DNA from: Karstenula rhodostoma CBS 690.94
Lineage: Eukaryota > Ascomycota > Dothideomycetes > Pleosporales > Didymosphaeriaceae
Length of the DNA: 64,000 bases
Reading direction: 5' to 3'
Assembly: GCA_010093485.1 (NCBI GenBank)
Contig: MU001495.1
Span: 2,617,711-2,681,710 of the forward strand
This document shows positions 42,090 to 53,090 of the stretch, in pieces. The translations under genes were made by a program, and so were the position numbers. The notes under the pieces are model-generated. The model was not told where the DNA came from. It did not search any database and saw only the letters and a program-made list of their open reading frames with translations. Position 1 is the stretch's first letter. Every line of letters begins with the position of its first letter.

Positions 42090-43659
42090 ATGCCTCCGAA
42101 GAAGGATCTTTCCGCCACCACGTCTGGATTAGTATGGTCAGCAAGACACCACGAGTGGCTCTGTAGTACGTTGCAAATGGAACTTTCTCAGTGCCGTCTT
42201 CAGGTTGCTAAATATTCGGTACAGTAAAGGGTCACGCAGAGCTGGTCAAGAAGCACGTCAGTGCTAGAGACAAGGATGAAAAGGTTGAATGTACGTATCA
42301 GCACAACGTATGACTCTGCCAAGCTGAGTCATTACACAGTCTTGGTGTGCTCCAAAAATGATTGCACGAGCGAGCTCAGGCTCACTCAAGCGTTCCTCAA
42401 GAAGGAAGTCGGCCCGAACCCTAAGATGACAGCCGTCCTCAAAAGGTTGAGGGATGAGTATAGTCTGGAAGGAGGCAATGGTAAAAACGAGGAGTTTCCC
42501 GAAACTCTCGTGGCAGAGACTGATTCGGAGGCTAATGACCCATCACCAAACCGGCAGCAAGTCTCACGAACCGCAACGAGCAACACTCGTTGGAAGAAAA
42601 CACCGTCTAAGACCAGACGACACTCTGGCCGTCTGTCAGGAAGGGCTGCAGCTTCAGTCGAGCCTGTTGTGATCTCTGACCACGAAAGTGGCCAGTCAGA
42701 TGTATTTGACTTGGATCTTACCGAGGTGGAGTCTGTCTTCGATACCGAGGTTGAAGAGGATCAACCAACGACTGTCACAAAGCCTAACAAACATAAACGA
42801 GCTCTCGTTGAGGAAAATACATCCTCATATGCTTTGGACGACGAGGAGCGTCCAAAACAGCGCTTAAAGACTGGAAGTGATGAGTTATGGAAGGTCCCCA
42901 AGGGTTGTAAGAATACTGGACGTACCATCCTCGAAGTTTGGATGAATGACCCATTACAGGTCTATAATTATAGGAACATGTACAGGAAGGGGAAGCTTAG
43001 AAGCAATGGGTCTTGGAAAGACTTCGAAAAGGCTTGCGTGAAGGCCGGCATAACAAGCGAGTTCCTGGATGCTCTGCACGAATCGAATCGTCCAATCTCG
43101 GACGAGGAGCTCCAGCGGCTAAGGGCTTTAAAGCCTCGTACTAAGAGAAGTGGGCCAACATCATTGACACCTCTAAACTCGAAGGACAAGACTCCTATGG
43201 AAGCTAAGGCTCGCAAGGTACAAAGCTCTCAGGTAGGACTTCTTTCATTCGAACCCCCACGGTTACACGTGACTCACCCCACCGATCACCTCAACACTCC
43301 CTCCTCCTCGCGAGCGCCTCCCTATTGTCTTCCACGACCCTAGGGTCCCCACATGTCATTCAAACCCTACCCCCTGAAATATGCTGACTTTGTAGATATC
43401 GCTTATCGGTAGTAGCTCTGAAGAACCCCGGGAAGATGCGACCCCGAGCTCGTACCATCGGACAGCGAGACACTTGATTGGGAAAAAAATGAAGACAAGC
43501 TTCGAGAAGTGTTTGGACCTGGATCGAACGTCTTATACTGCCGACAACGACACAATCCAGTACATCAACAAGTGCATGACCATTGCCTTCGAGGTCGTTG
43601 CGTGGCAGCTCGCTAGGGTCGATCAAGATGTGCTCGATTCTCGAATGCAGAGCGGTTGA
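42090..43659 (+). CDS. Orphan nuclear-type protein, 432 residues
   Basis: Four exons join in frame: 42090-42165, 42225-42290, 42340-43232 and 43396-43659. The start is MPPKKDLSATTSGLVWSARH. Exons 2-3 give KGHAELVKKHVSARDKDEKV and then VCSKNDCTSELRLTQAFLKK, a possible small folded N-terminal domain. A long disordered middle is acidic (DVFDLDLTEVESVFDTEVEE) with basic patches. Then comes a second compact region (WKVPKGCKNTGRTILEVWM, SWKDFEKACVKAGITSEFL). The C-terminus is helical and ends SRMQSG. I do not recognise the family. A nuclear role is inferred from composition only. Intron 3 contains a short mobile repeat, so the single-frame reading through it (ending in repeat-derived residues) is false. 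Confidence 0.7.
43257..43356 (-). mobile_element. GC-rich short element in an intron (R2), 11-bp target duplication
   Basis: A 100-bp unit flanked by CATTCGAACCC (43246-43256) and CATTCAAACCC (43357-43367), an 11-bp duplication with one mismatch. Read on the minus strand it has both ends of R1 (31053-31232) but lacks the middle. It lies wholly inside intron 3 (43233-43395) of the 432-residue gene. The branch-like GCTGACT and the acceptor remain intact downstream. Confidence 0.75.
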
Positions 43660-44448
43660 GCAAACATTGGCATAACACGGTAGTACGAAGAGATCTTTGG
43701 AAACTGTTTCGGCCAGTAGATTCTTGGGTTCATGCGCAGGGTAGTGTCAATTTGTCGTTACAGATCTGAAAATAAAATGCTTGTTCTTTTCCTCGATTCT
43801 CGCATTGTCAGTCTGGCTGATACTCTGTTTGGTGGGAACTTCTCAAACTGTTTGCCTAGCCTATGTGTCACTGTTCTAGGGTGATATCTTAAATGACACG
43901 GCGCATAGCTGCGTTCGTCGTGGGGAGACAGAGGTGACCATTGCTGTGATCCGGCCATTGTCGCTTGTTGTCCATGTCCTTTGGCCGAGCTACAACCCAA
44001 ACCGACCTTGTAGACCCGTACCGGGAATGTGAGCGAACTGGGGTAAGGCAATCGCCGGCTTTTTCGGAAGGGCTTCGACGCGCGTCTCTTTATCGAGACC
44101 AGTAGCACGGTCGAACCCCAAACCGATCCAATTAATCAACGAAAGCTATGACGTGCTTGTATGATCTATGTGATGTGGATTGAGCGTATGTTTCCCAATT
44201 GTCTAGATATATGCCGTCTCAAGGTGGAACGCGGCCCGCCGACCTGCATCGCTTGCCCATGACTTCTCGCTTCCTTAATCAGTTACCAGAGCCCTTGTAC
44301 TCAGTATTCAGCAGAGGACTTGATTAGAAGAGCACACCTTCAGCTGGCGCTTTTTGAATTCGAGTACAAAACACCTGTGAACTCAGCGTCGTGGTTTGTG
44401 CTTCAGATACCCCACAGTAAAGGGCACCACCTCCGACTTCTGCCATGG
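43660..44448. other. Intergenic spacer
   Basis: No gene recognised. Short frames only. Confidence 0.4.
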
Positions 44449-44459
44449 ATATCTAAGCA

Positions 44460-44601
44460 AGCCCTTTTTAGTTAGCCTGCGCACAGACGCTGGGCGTGCC
44501 TCGGCCACTTTTTTGGTCCCTTTGCGCATTGGCAAAGCACAACACCATCTTGTCCCCCCTACTTCATTGAGCCACCCTACCTCATAGTGAATCTCTACAA
44601 T
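44460..44601 (+). mobile_element. SINE-like element, copy 3
   Basis: A 142-bp unit flanked by exact ATATCTAAGCA at 44449-44459 and 44602-44612 (11 bp). It begins AGCCCTTTTTAGTTAGCC like copy 2 and ends CTCTACAAT. Relative to copies 1 and 2 it has several C/T and G/A differences and small deletions, so it is the oldest or a distinct subfamily. Confidence 0.8.
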
Positions 44602-44705
44602 ATATCTAAGCAGCTGCCAAACATACACCGCCGATTGGAATTCAGATTACCACAGTACGGACTCACCCATGTTTAACTTCTAGGTCCACGACAGTCTCTA
44701 CCACC

Positions 44706-45026
44706 TCACCAACACCGCAGCGGCAGCTCAAACCCCAACTCTCTCCCAGCTTTCATAAGTCTCGCAACTCTTTCCCGTTCCTGTTCGTCCCAATACACCC
44801 CCAGCGCCTCGTCGTCCGCATTCCGAGCCTGGAGCGCGGACGCCGTCAGGCGAACTTCCGGCTTATCCGACCGTTTCGACGTTGAAGCTTCCACGGTTGC
44901 GACCGCGCGACTGGCGCCATCAACAAAGGCTGCAGGTTCCGGAAAAGACCACACTCACCTCGCATTTGATGAACACCTATTCCCAGTAGTGCAGCGACCA
45001 GTTTGAAAACCGCACTCCGCCGACAT
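44706..45026 (-). CDS. Possible small protein, 83 residues
   Basis: Exons 45026-44999 and 44929-44706, with a 69-nt intron and a weak donor (gtcgct). It starts MSAECGFQT. The second exon is clearly protein-like (SRAVATVEASTSKRSDKPEV, then DDEALGVYWDEQERERVARL and GRELGFELPLRCW). The helix-forming C-terminus suggests a conserved small domain that I cannot name. An alternative is that only exon 2 is real and belongs to a longer, unseen gene model. Confidence 0.4.
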
Positions 45027-45663
45027 AATCCCCAATCCAGAGTCCAGATTCGTATAGATCACGTGGAAATATCTTGGCACTTCGACAGGGAATCTTGCTC
45101 CACAACGCAGCACACCGGCGCCCTAGCCCTATTTATACACCGCCCAACACGTATCACGGAGGCTCTTTCCGGGTTTTCTGCATGCAAGAGCACGACGTGC
45201 GGTGCGCAGGACCAATAGTGTTGCGTGCGAGCGCTGGAGTGCCCCGCTTGATTGGGATTAGCGCTTACCGGGTGCGGATTAGTGGTGGAAGAAAGAGGCT
45301 TAGCGCCGAGTGTGATGGAGGTTGCATGGGTCGGCGCACGTGGGTGGTGCCGGTTTAAATAGCAGAGTAAGAGTGGTATGCGTCTTTGGAGGGTCTTCAA
45401 GATTAGTTTGTGGAAATATCAGGTCGGAGGTTTGAACGGTGGAGATTCTATGATTTAATTTGAAGGTGCAAAAAACAACCCGGTCGAGCATAAATGCATA
45501 CGAAATTAAACGCAAAGGTTGGGGAGAGTGTAATTTGCAATCCTTGTTTGATACCATCCTCGCCCGAAAGTACATCTCACGTTTCATAATAGTTGTTGTA
45601 ATTCACAGTCATGTTCAGTTGCCTTGTAATCGTAGCCTCAAATTATGACTTATTATGCGCCTG
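45027..45663. other. Intergenic region
   Basis: Upstream of the small protein and downstream of the hydrolase. No gene or repeat recognised. Confidence 0.45.
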
Positions 45664-46990
45664 TCATATTCGACTTCGAATCGTCTGAACAATATCCCTC
45701 AACCCGTGCAATCGAGCATCTCTCGTCTCGCCCAAATACAACGATGCCACAGGCCAAGCATGGATACCACCTGGCTGTTCATAGTGATCAACGTTCGTAC
45801 CAGCCTTCTTGAGCAACGAAATAAGTGCGCGAGTCTCAGGCCCCAGAACCTCTTCAGAGCCATATAGGAAAAACCATCCTTTCTCTGGGCTCGCTGCCGT
45901 CCATTTCTTGATGTCTTTGCAGTTCCCCGGCGACACCAGCGGGTCGTCAGAGGGTACCTTGGGTCCAATGTACTGGCGGCCATAGAGCTCTAGGCTGGTA
46001 GCGTTTAGGAAGTCGCTCTGGGTGTTTCGATTGTTCTTCGATATGATGGTAACCCAGGGCGAGATCATAACGGCTAAACCGGGCCGCTGATGGCGCAGTT
46101 CAGGGTGGTCTGTCATGTAGAGCAGAAAACTGAGCATGAGGGTCGCACCGGCGGAGTCACCGCCGACACAGATTCGAGTATGATTTCGCGCAATGGAAAG
46201 AACATACTCGTAGCCCGCGAGGGTTTCCTGCAACTGTGTGGGGTACACGGCGTCTGGGACCAGGGTGTACTCCAAGGCGAAGAGGGCTGGGTTTCGGTAA
46301 CCTGCTTCTTTGAGTAGATTTACCCATGCGAGGAGGAATTCCATGTAGAAGAAACCTGAGCCCATAGCGAAGCCTCCGCCTGTTTTCGGTCAGTTTCACA
46401 TGATCGATAAGCTTCGAGGAGAATGATACAACTGACCATGGCAGTAGTAGACAATGATATCCGGCTGCTCTTGTTTGTTATGGGTGATCCAAATACCCTT
46501 GAGGTCAGGCTGGAACAATCAGCTGGAAACATGTCTCATTGTGATGACTGATCTTACTCTATTGATTTCATTCCACCGCAAAGGCGAGGTAACAATGCCA
46601 TGCCGCAACATTCGAAATCTCAGAAATGGAAGAGAAACGCCTTTGGAAAAGAACACCCGCCCCAGAGATGCCGGCATGAATGCGAATGCATAACGAACGC
46701 ATCGAATGACGAAGTCCTGGAAGGGGGTTGCGCGTTGGACGAACGCACTACGGTGCTCATAGGGCGTGAAGTATCTTTCCCGAATAAACTGGAAGGGCAG
46801 AACGAAGACTTGCAAAGCTGTGAATACAAATATACGGAGATGAGTTCAATGCCATAAACTCACTCAACGACGGCAGGGCACCGAGCACCCACGTTGCTGT
46901 GCGGATTAGACCAACTTGGATAAGTAGCTGAGGGACCAGGAAAATTAAAAAGACGATGCAATCCAGGTACGAAATCTGGCTCAGGATCAT
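45664..46990 (-). CDS. Alpha/beta hydrolase, HSL-type esterase, membrane-anchored
   Basis: Exons 46990-46864, 46817-46558, 46509-46437 and 46379-45664 give 391 residues. The frame upstream of MILSQISYLDC lacks an ATG before its stop, so this Met is the best start. The N-terminus has a long hydrophobic segment (CIVFLIFLVPQLLIQVGL) that likely anchors it in a membrane. The oxyanion motif HGGGF is at about 153-157, with its His-Gly split by an intron. The nucleophile elbow GDSAG is at 227-231. The catalytic His is in GGIHAWPV, with an acidic partner expected in the preceding strand. This is the hormone-sensitive-lipase group of carboxylesterases, acting on lipid or small acyl esters. The true substrate is unknown. 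The gene is read divergently from the RING gene. Confidence 0.85.
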
Positions 46991-47404
46991 GATTGGAGTG
47001 ACAGCGAGAACAAGAGGACGAGCCCGTGCAACCAAAGAATCAGAGCCCCCACTTGTTGGGCGACGGTGGCACTCCGAGTACCTGGCCGTGAATGACGCGC
47101 TGACGCCTTGAAGGGCTTAGCGCATGTTGGCGGAGCAAACGGCTCACGTGAACGTGCGGCGGTCGCGCTTTCCTTGGCGACGTAAGTTTTCCAAGCAGTT
47201 CACTTATGACAGCAACAGCCCGCAAGCAACGCTACCAACATCGACCCCACACTGCGCCTATTCTTTTGCTTTGCTTGTTCCGCGACCGATATCGATTGCC
47301 GCGCCGATTGTCTGACCGATTGAACCGGCCGGCGGATGCGATTGCCTGAAGTGTAGCTGCAGTTGCTGTAGCCTTGCGCTCGCTCTGCGACCCGGAACCT
47401 CGCG
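46991..47404. other. Divergent promoter region
   Basis: About 410 bases shared between the hydrolase (leftward) and the RING gene (rightward). No further feature seen. Confidence 0.5.
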
Positions 47405-50400
47405 ATGGCAACCCCGGCAGCCGACCCCAAGCTGGCGCCGCTCGCCGACGAGCTTAAAGAGTTCGCTCTGTAAGCGCCTTCCATTCGGCGTTTGCTATGC
47501 GCGCTAACAACTGGCAGGACGCTCGAGCGAGGTGCATTCCCCAAGGGCTTCTTCTGCGCTCTTTGCGACCAACTCGCTTTTGATTCGTACAAGCTTTTGT
47601 GCTGTAACAAGGTCATCTGCTCAACATGTACTGACCCACCTCTTCCATTATATCTTATCGCCGCTAACTCCACGGGCAGGCTATTCGAAGCTCGAATTTC
47701 CCACGACATGCCCGTCATGCGACCATTCGCCGGTAGAAGCGGACTCGTGTTCCCCGAACAAGGCGCTACGGAACACCATGCGAGTCTGGTTGCAGAAGCA
47801 AAAGAAGAAGGAAGAGACGAAAGCAGCGGACGCCAAGGCAGCTTCCGAGGCCGCGGCGACACCTGTGGTCGAACCCACGCCGGCACCGGCCGAAGTACAA
47901 GGCCTGGTTGACTCTGCAGACAAGCCGGTTGAAAGCATTGAGCATGCCATCCGGACAGATGATGGTACCGCGGACCCAAGCGCGGCGGAACACGTCGCCG
48001 AAGGCGATCCTGTTTCTGCAGCACCGCAGCATGAAGAAGTAAGAAACGCCCTAGTCCCCATACTGGCCGATCGCCTCATGGGCGCAAAATATGAGATTCC
48101 TCGAAACTAACGTTCGACAGGGATCCGCGACCGCTCCGGACGAGACACAGCAAGGAGTTGGTCAGGATGCAAAAAACGCAGAAGATCAGACCAAGATTGC
48201 CGAGCCTGGACAAGACCACGACAACGCTCAAAACGCGAATGGATCCAATAGCCAGACATTTCCGAATGGCGGAATGATGAATGCGAATGGGATGCCTAAC
48301 CAGTTTGGCCTTGGTTTCAATGGCCAGGGTAATTTTGGCATGGGGATGAATATGCCCAACATAATGAACCCCGGATGGAACAACATGGGTATGACCCCCA
48401 CCCCCTCAAGAAACCGTTCACACTTTAATCGCCGGTCAGGCTATGGCATGAACAATATGAACGGCATGAACGGCATGTTCGGCTTCGGTGGAAACATGGG
48501 CATGGGGATGAATGATATGTCCATGAACTACGGTGGCAATTTTGGGAACGGATGGAATGGCATGGGCGGCGGCGGCTATGGTTTCAATGGCTACAACCAC
48601 ACGGGTGGATATAATCAATCTGGAGCCTACTCCGAGATGATGAACCAATACCCCAAGAATAACATGTCAAACCAAAATCGTTTCCAAGGCAATGGCATGG
48701 GAAACTTTGCCCAGCAAAATCGGAGTGGAAGTTTCGGAGCTGGCTATGGTTCAGGCGCTGGTATGCAGCACAACAGCCGCCCAGGAAGTCGAGCCGGTCC
48801 CAACCAAGTACGTCGATTCTCACGTTCGAGCTTGCCCAAGCAACCGAAGGCATCTCACACTCTTATAAAGTCCACAAGGAGCATCACAGCTGACATAACT
48901 GTGCTCAAACAGTCCCAAGGCGGATCTCGTGCAGGAACTGCTGACCCAACTACCGAAGGTAGAGATGTGCAGGCTTCTGCATCTGCCGAGCCCGGTCAAG
49001 AAGGTAAGGCAGAATCCGATGCTGCTGAAGGAGAAAACACCGCAGATCAAGCTACAGCTGAAGGCACCTCCGAGGAAGCGCAACATGTGACAGACGCAAA
49101 CGCAGCAGAACCCGAGGGAGAACAGTCTTCCGGACTGAATCCGATTCAGACCGTTGAGTCTGTGGAGATGGAAGACCAAGGCTTCGACCCAAGTATGATG
49201 GGTGGCAGCATGCAGTACCCCCCTCAAATGATGAACTCGTTCAACTCGAATCAAATGAACGGCGCGTACAATCATCACATGGGCAACATAGGGTACCAAA
49301 ACAACTTTGGTCCTCGTGGTGGATTCAACAATGCATATGGTGCGGCAACCGTTCTCACAGGTGAACCGCGCGGAGTTGGTGTGGCAGGCGCTCCTACGGG
49401 CCCCCGTGCCATGCGCGAGGGTCGTCCAAATACTGGGTTCTCAAGCCGAGCGAACAACGTTCGGTTCAATCCACCTCCTTCAGCAACTCCTGCTGCCGAG
49501 GCTCCAGCTGGAAGTCGCAGCCCTCCCCGACGCGCTCGATCGTAAGTGTAAATTCACGCTCAGATTTGACCTTGATGTGCTAATAAGTATAGTCAATCTC
49601 CCATCCGAGACGAAAGCCTTCGTGTCAAAGACAAGTCACCGTCACGCTCGCGTGGAGGATCGCAAGCTAGGGCTGCTGCTCAGGACGATCTCCATGATCG
49701 ATCGCGATCGCCACATGACGATCGGCGGGAAGATCGTGCAGGCTCTCGAACACCCCTGGCAGAGCATGGCGATGACTATGAGCTTCGTAAAGAGAAACGC
49801 AAGCACCGTTCTTCGCGTCACGACGACCATGACGAGCGAGACGATCGTGACGACCATGACGAGCGAGGCTCGCGAGGTGACAGGACTCGGAGTGCTTCTG
49901 CCGACTCCAAGTACCGCAGCCGTCGCGACAAGGACAAGTCCCGTTCTTCTCGGTCGCAGCGAGACCGCAGCCGAGAGCAAAGGCGTCGTCATCGCTCGCG
50001 CTCGCGGTCTGTCGTCGCGGTAGAAGACGAGGACTACATTAACGACGAGTCGAGCTCTCGCCGGAAGGATAGAGGTAATCGAGACAAGTATCGCGACCGA
50101 TCACGGGACCGCGATCGGAAGGATAGGAAGGAGCGGGACTACGAGCGTGACTACGATGACGAGAAGTATCGATCTCGCGATAAGGACAAGGAGAAGCGCC
50201 GTCGACGTGACCGTGAAGTTGATGAGGATGAACGCGACTATGTCGAGGAGAAATATCGTTCCTCACGTCGGAGTCGCAAAGACCGAGACCGAGAGCGTGA
50301 CTACGAGAAGGAGCCTTCTACTCGCGCAGTCTCCCCGCCTGTGAATGCGCCCACCGGTCCTTCGGCAGATAACTTCTCCATCCGCGGAGCAAGCAGGCCC

Positions 50401-50967
50401 AAGACCGCAAAGCCTATGGCTCCCCCTCAACCACCGACCGGCCCTCGTGCCTTCATGCCTCCTAAAGGTCCGGCAGCAGACCGCGACCGCGACCGCCGGC
50501 ACAGCAGGAAAGGCAGCATGAGCTCCTCTGTGCCGACCACGCCCACGGAGACAGCGCCGCAGGACCACTACGCCGCTGAGCGCGAGAAGAATGCGCGTGC
50601 TCGGGACATGCTTGAGCGCAACGCACCGTCCGACCGCCCCGAGCGAACCGAGTCTCGCTCCCTGCATTCCCGCATCTCGTCTTCGCACCACTCATCGTCC
50701 CGGCCATCGCTATCTTCCAAGCGCTCACGCGACGACTATGACGATGAGGAACGGGAGAGCCGAAGCGGTGCGCCAACGGGCCCGGCGAGTCACAGCAGCA
50801 AGCGGAGGAAGAGTGGGGAAACTGGGGGTACGGATTTGGCGAGCGTGTTGACGAAGGGGCTGAGGAAGAAGGCTGGGGCGCCGAGGAGGGGCGGAGTGAA
50901 GACCGAGGGGGAGGCTGAGAGGGAGATGGAGCGGGTGGAGCGGGAGAGGGATGGTCGTCGTTGGTAA
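47405..50967 (+). CDS. RING-finger protein with Met/Gly/Asn-rich middle and RS/RD-rich tail
   Basis: Exons 47405-47469, 47518-47627, 47680-48038, 48121-48807, 48913-49541 and 49593-50967 give 1,074 residues. The N-terminal finger has eight cysteines at 35, 38, 50, 51, 56, 59, 69 and 72 (CALC, CC, CSTC, CPSC), resembling a C4C4 RING. Next come a charged Ala/Glu linker, a Met/Gly/Asn-rich low-complexity region (GMNNMNGMNGMFGFGG), and a Ser/Arg/Asp tail (RSRDRDRKDRKERDYERDYD) that ends in a basic region before KKAGAPRRGGVKT. The 105-nt intron 48808-48912 is in frame and stop-free, so its removal is inferred from a strong gtacgt donor and a GCTGAC branch-like site. Mpe1/RBBP6-type RNA-processing E3 proteins have a similar arrangement, but the DWNN and CCHC parts are not seen. 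A role in nuclear RNA processing or condensates is an inference. Confidence 0.8.
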
Positions 50968-51512
50968 GTCAAGTGCATTTTGGCGTGTTTGTTTTTTGCG
51001 GATCTGCCAGGTGCATGGTAGGGGTTGGAGGATTTTGGGATTATGGTTGGTTGGGTCAAAACGACTGGGGAAACGATACGACTCGCTCGACTCTCGACAC
51101 GCGCGACCCTACGAATGCCCGGATCATGCTCGGATCAAAGCGACCTGGATTTTTCATCTCGAACCAAGAGACAGCGAAGATTGTAAGTCTACCGATCATT
51201 CGACATTGCATTGGCATCGGACATTGGGCATTTGGCGGTTCTTTTCACTTCATTTGTTTTCTCACTAGGCCAGACACAATTCTTGTAGTATACCCTCCCG
51301 TTAGTCGGCACTGCCTGCATTATTGGAATGCTGCGGGTTTGACGGGGCAAAAAATCACACTTCGGATGCGAAAAGTTGAACTATTGCGTTCCAAATATTG
51401 CATTTCCGATGTGATTCGGGTTTGACATGTCAACTGTCTCTCTCATGGTCATGAGTACATAATGTCATAGCTCTTACACTCGCAGTCCTCCTCCCACGCA
51501 AACTGACCACCC
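50968..51512. other. Convergent 3-prime ends
   Basis: Between the RING gene and the reductase, which converge. The TGG/TAA end of the RING gene overlaps a gtaagt donor-like sequence, so a further short exon cannot be excluded. Confidence 0.5.
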
Positions 51513-52676
51513 CTAATGCCTAGTACCATTCACGTTCTTCACGCCCTGTCCCAACTGACTCGCCACACACGTCGCCTCCCTCACGGCCCGCGAAAACGCG
51601 CCCCGCACGCCGCCCTCCTCCAGCGCCAGCAGCCCGCCAATCGTGCATCCTCCAGGCGTGCTAACCTTATCCCGCAAGATAGCAGGGTGCTCGCCGCCCT
51701 CGAGGACCAGCCCCGTCGTCCCGCGCATCGTCTGGGCCGCCATAACCTGCGCATCGGCGCGCGGCAGGCCCATTGCGACGCCGGCGTCGGCCGCAGCCTC
51801 GAGCACGAGGGCGAAGAACGCGGGCCCGGAGCCGCATAGGGCGGTGGAGATGTCCATGAGGGCGGGCGGCAGCGTGACGACGCGGCCGATGGACGAGAAG
51901 ATGAACTCGACGAGGGCGTGCTGCTCGGGCTTCAGCGGCGGTGTGGAAGTCTGAATCACCGACATGCTCTCGCGCACGAAGCTCGCCGTGTTGGGCATGA
52001 CGCGCACGACGCGGCAGGCATCCTCTGGCGGGCCGTCGGGGTACAAAAACCCCTCGATCTGCTCCTGCGTCACGCCGGCCAATATGCTAACCAGGACCTT
52101 GCCGCGCAGCGCATCGCGCACGCCGGCCTCGCCCAGGATGTCCTTGAAGATGTGCGGCTTGCAGGAGAGCAGAAGGATGTCGCCTTTCTGGATGCCCTCG
52201 AGGTTGTTGTTGGTGAGGGTGGTCAGGGGGAAGTTGTAGTGGCCGAGGGCGGCTTTGACTTTGTCCTCGGCGGGGGCCCAGGCGTCGCAGGCGACGAAGT
52301 TCTGGAGGTTGGGCGTGTCTTTGGGGGTGGAGGAGTCGGAGAGCGCGGCTTGCGTCTTTGCGGCCGCGAGGGAGGCCATAACGCCGCCCATGATGGCGAT
52401 GCCCATGGTGCCTGGGGTGTGTTAGTTGGGCTGGGTGGGAGGTGGAGTGCCATTGCTGTGGGTTGGGGGTTTGAGTGTATAGAGAAGGGTCGCTAGGGAC
52501 AGAGAGGGCGTTCAGGAATGGATGCGTTTGAGTGTATCGTATGGTAGGTGTTTCCCATGCTGAGAGCGACTCGGCTGCACCTTGTGCGGGGTCCGTCTTC
52601 ATTGCGGGGAGTGTTTCCACGTACCGGAGCCGAGCACGGTCAATGTGAGACCCTTTGTTTCCTGGGAGGCAGCCAT
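51513..52676 (-). CDS. Pyrroline-5-carboxylate reductase
   Basis: Exons 52676-52625 and 52411-51513 give 316 residues. The start MAASQETKGLTLTVLGSG joins TMGIAIMGGVMASL across a 213-nt intron. This restores the dinucleotide-binding GxGxMG turn that the longest single frame lacks. Further hallmarks are LLLSCKPHIFKDIL, KVLVSILAGVT, VVRVMPNTASFV, STALCGSGPAFF and VSTPGGCTIGGLLALEEGG, the signature near the proline-binding C-terminus. The enzyme reduces 1-pyrroline-5-carboxylate to proline with NAD(P)H in the last step of proline synthesis (yeast Pro3). Length fits the family. Very secure. Confidence 0.95.
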
Positions 52677-53090
52677 GTTGTCTCTTTCACTTCAATCGTA
52701 GAGAAAAATTGTGTCTGGAGAAAATGCAGTCGAACTACGCGCCGCGATGAATGTTGAGCATGCCGCTTGCGGAGGGCCCGTGCGCGATGGGTAGACGCGG
52801 CTCTCATGGGAATATAAAGATTGGATATAAGCCAAGGCGTTTGCCAGTCAGATATAGAATAATTAATCCTAGAGTAACTTAGCTTACTATGTAAGTTTAT
52901 AATCTTGTCCTAATACTATATCGCTGGTGTTCACCTTCCCGTGAGAGACGCGGTTTATCGGTGGCCGTATCCGCACTTCAGACGCGAGGACATCGGTCGG
53001 AGCTGCAGGCCTTGGTGGTGCAGGCAGGTCACCCGACCATAGTTTTTAGATCAGCGTATACTGCCCCCTTATAGGCGTACAGGTAAATTT
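52677..53090. other. Edge of the gene island
   Basis: The reductase promoter, then a patch of ordinary GC content (about 52920-53045), before composition falls sharply to the AT block. Confidence 0.5.
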
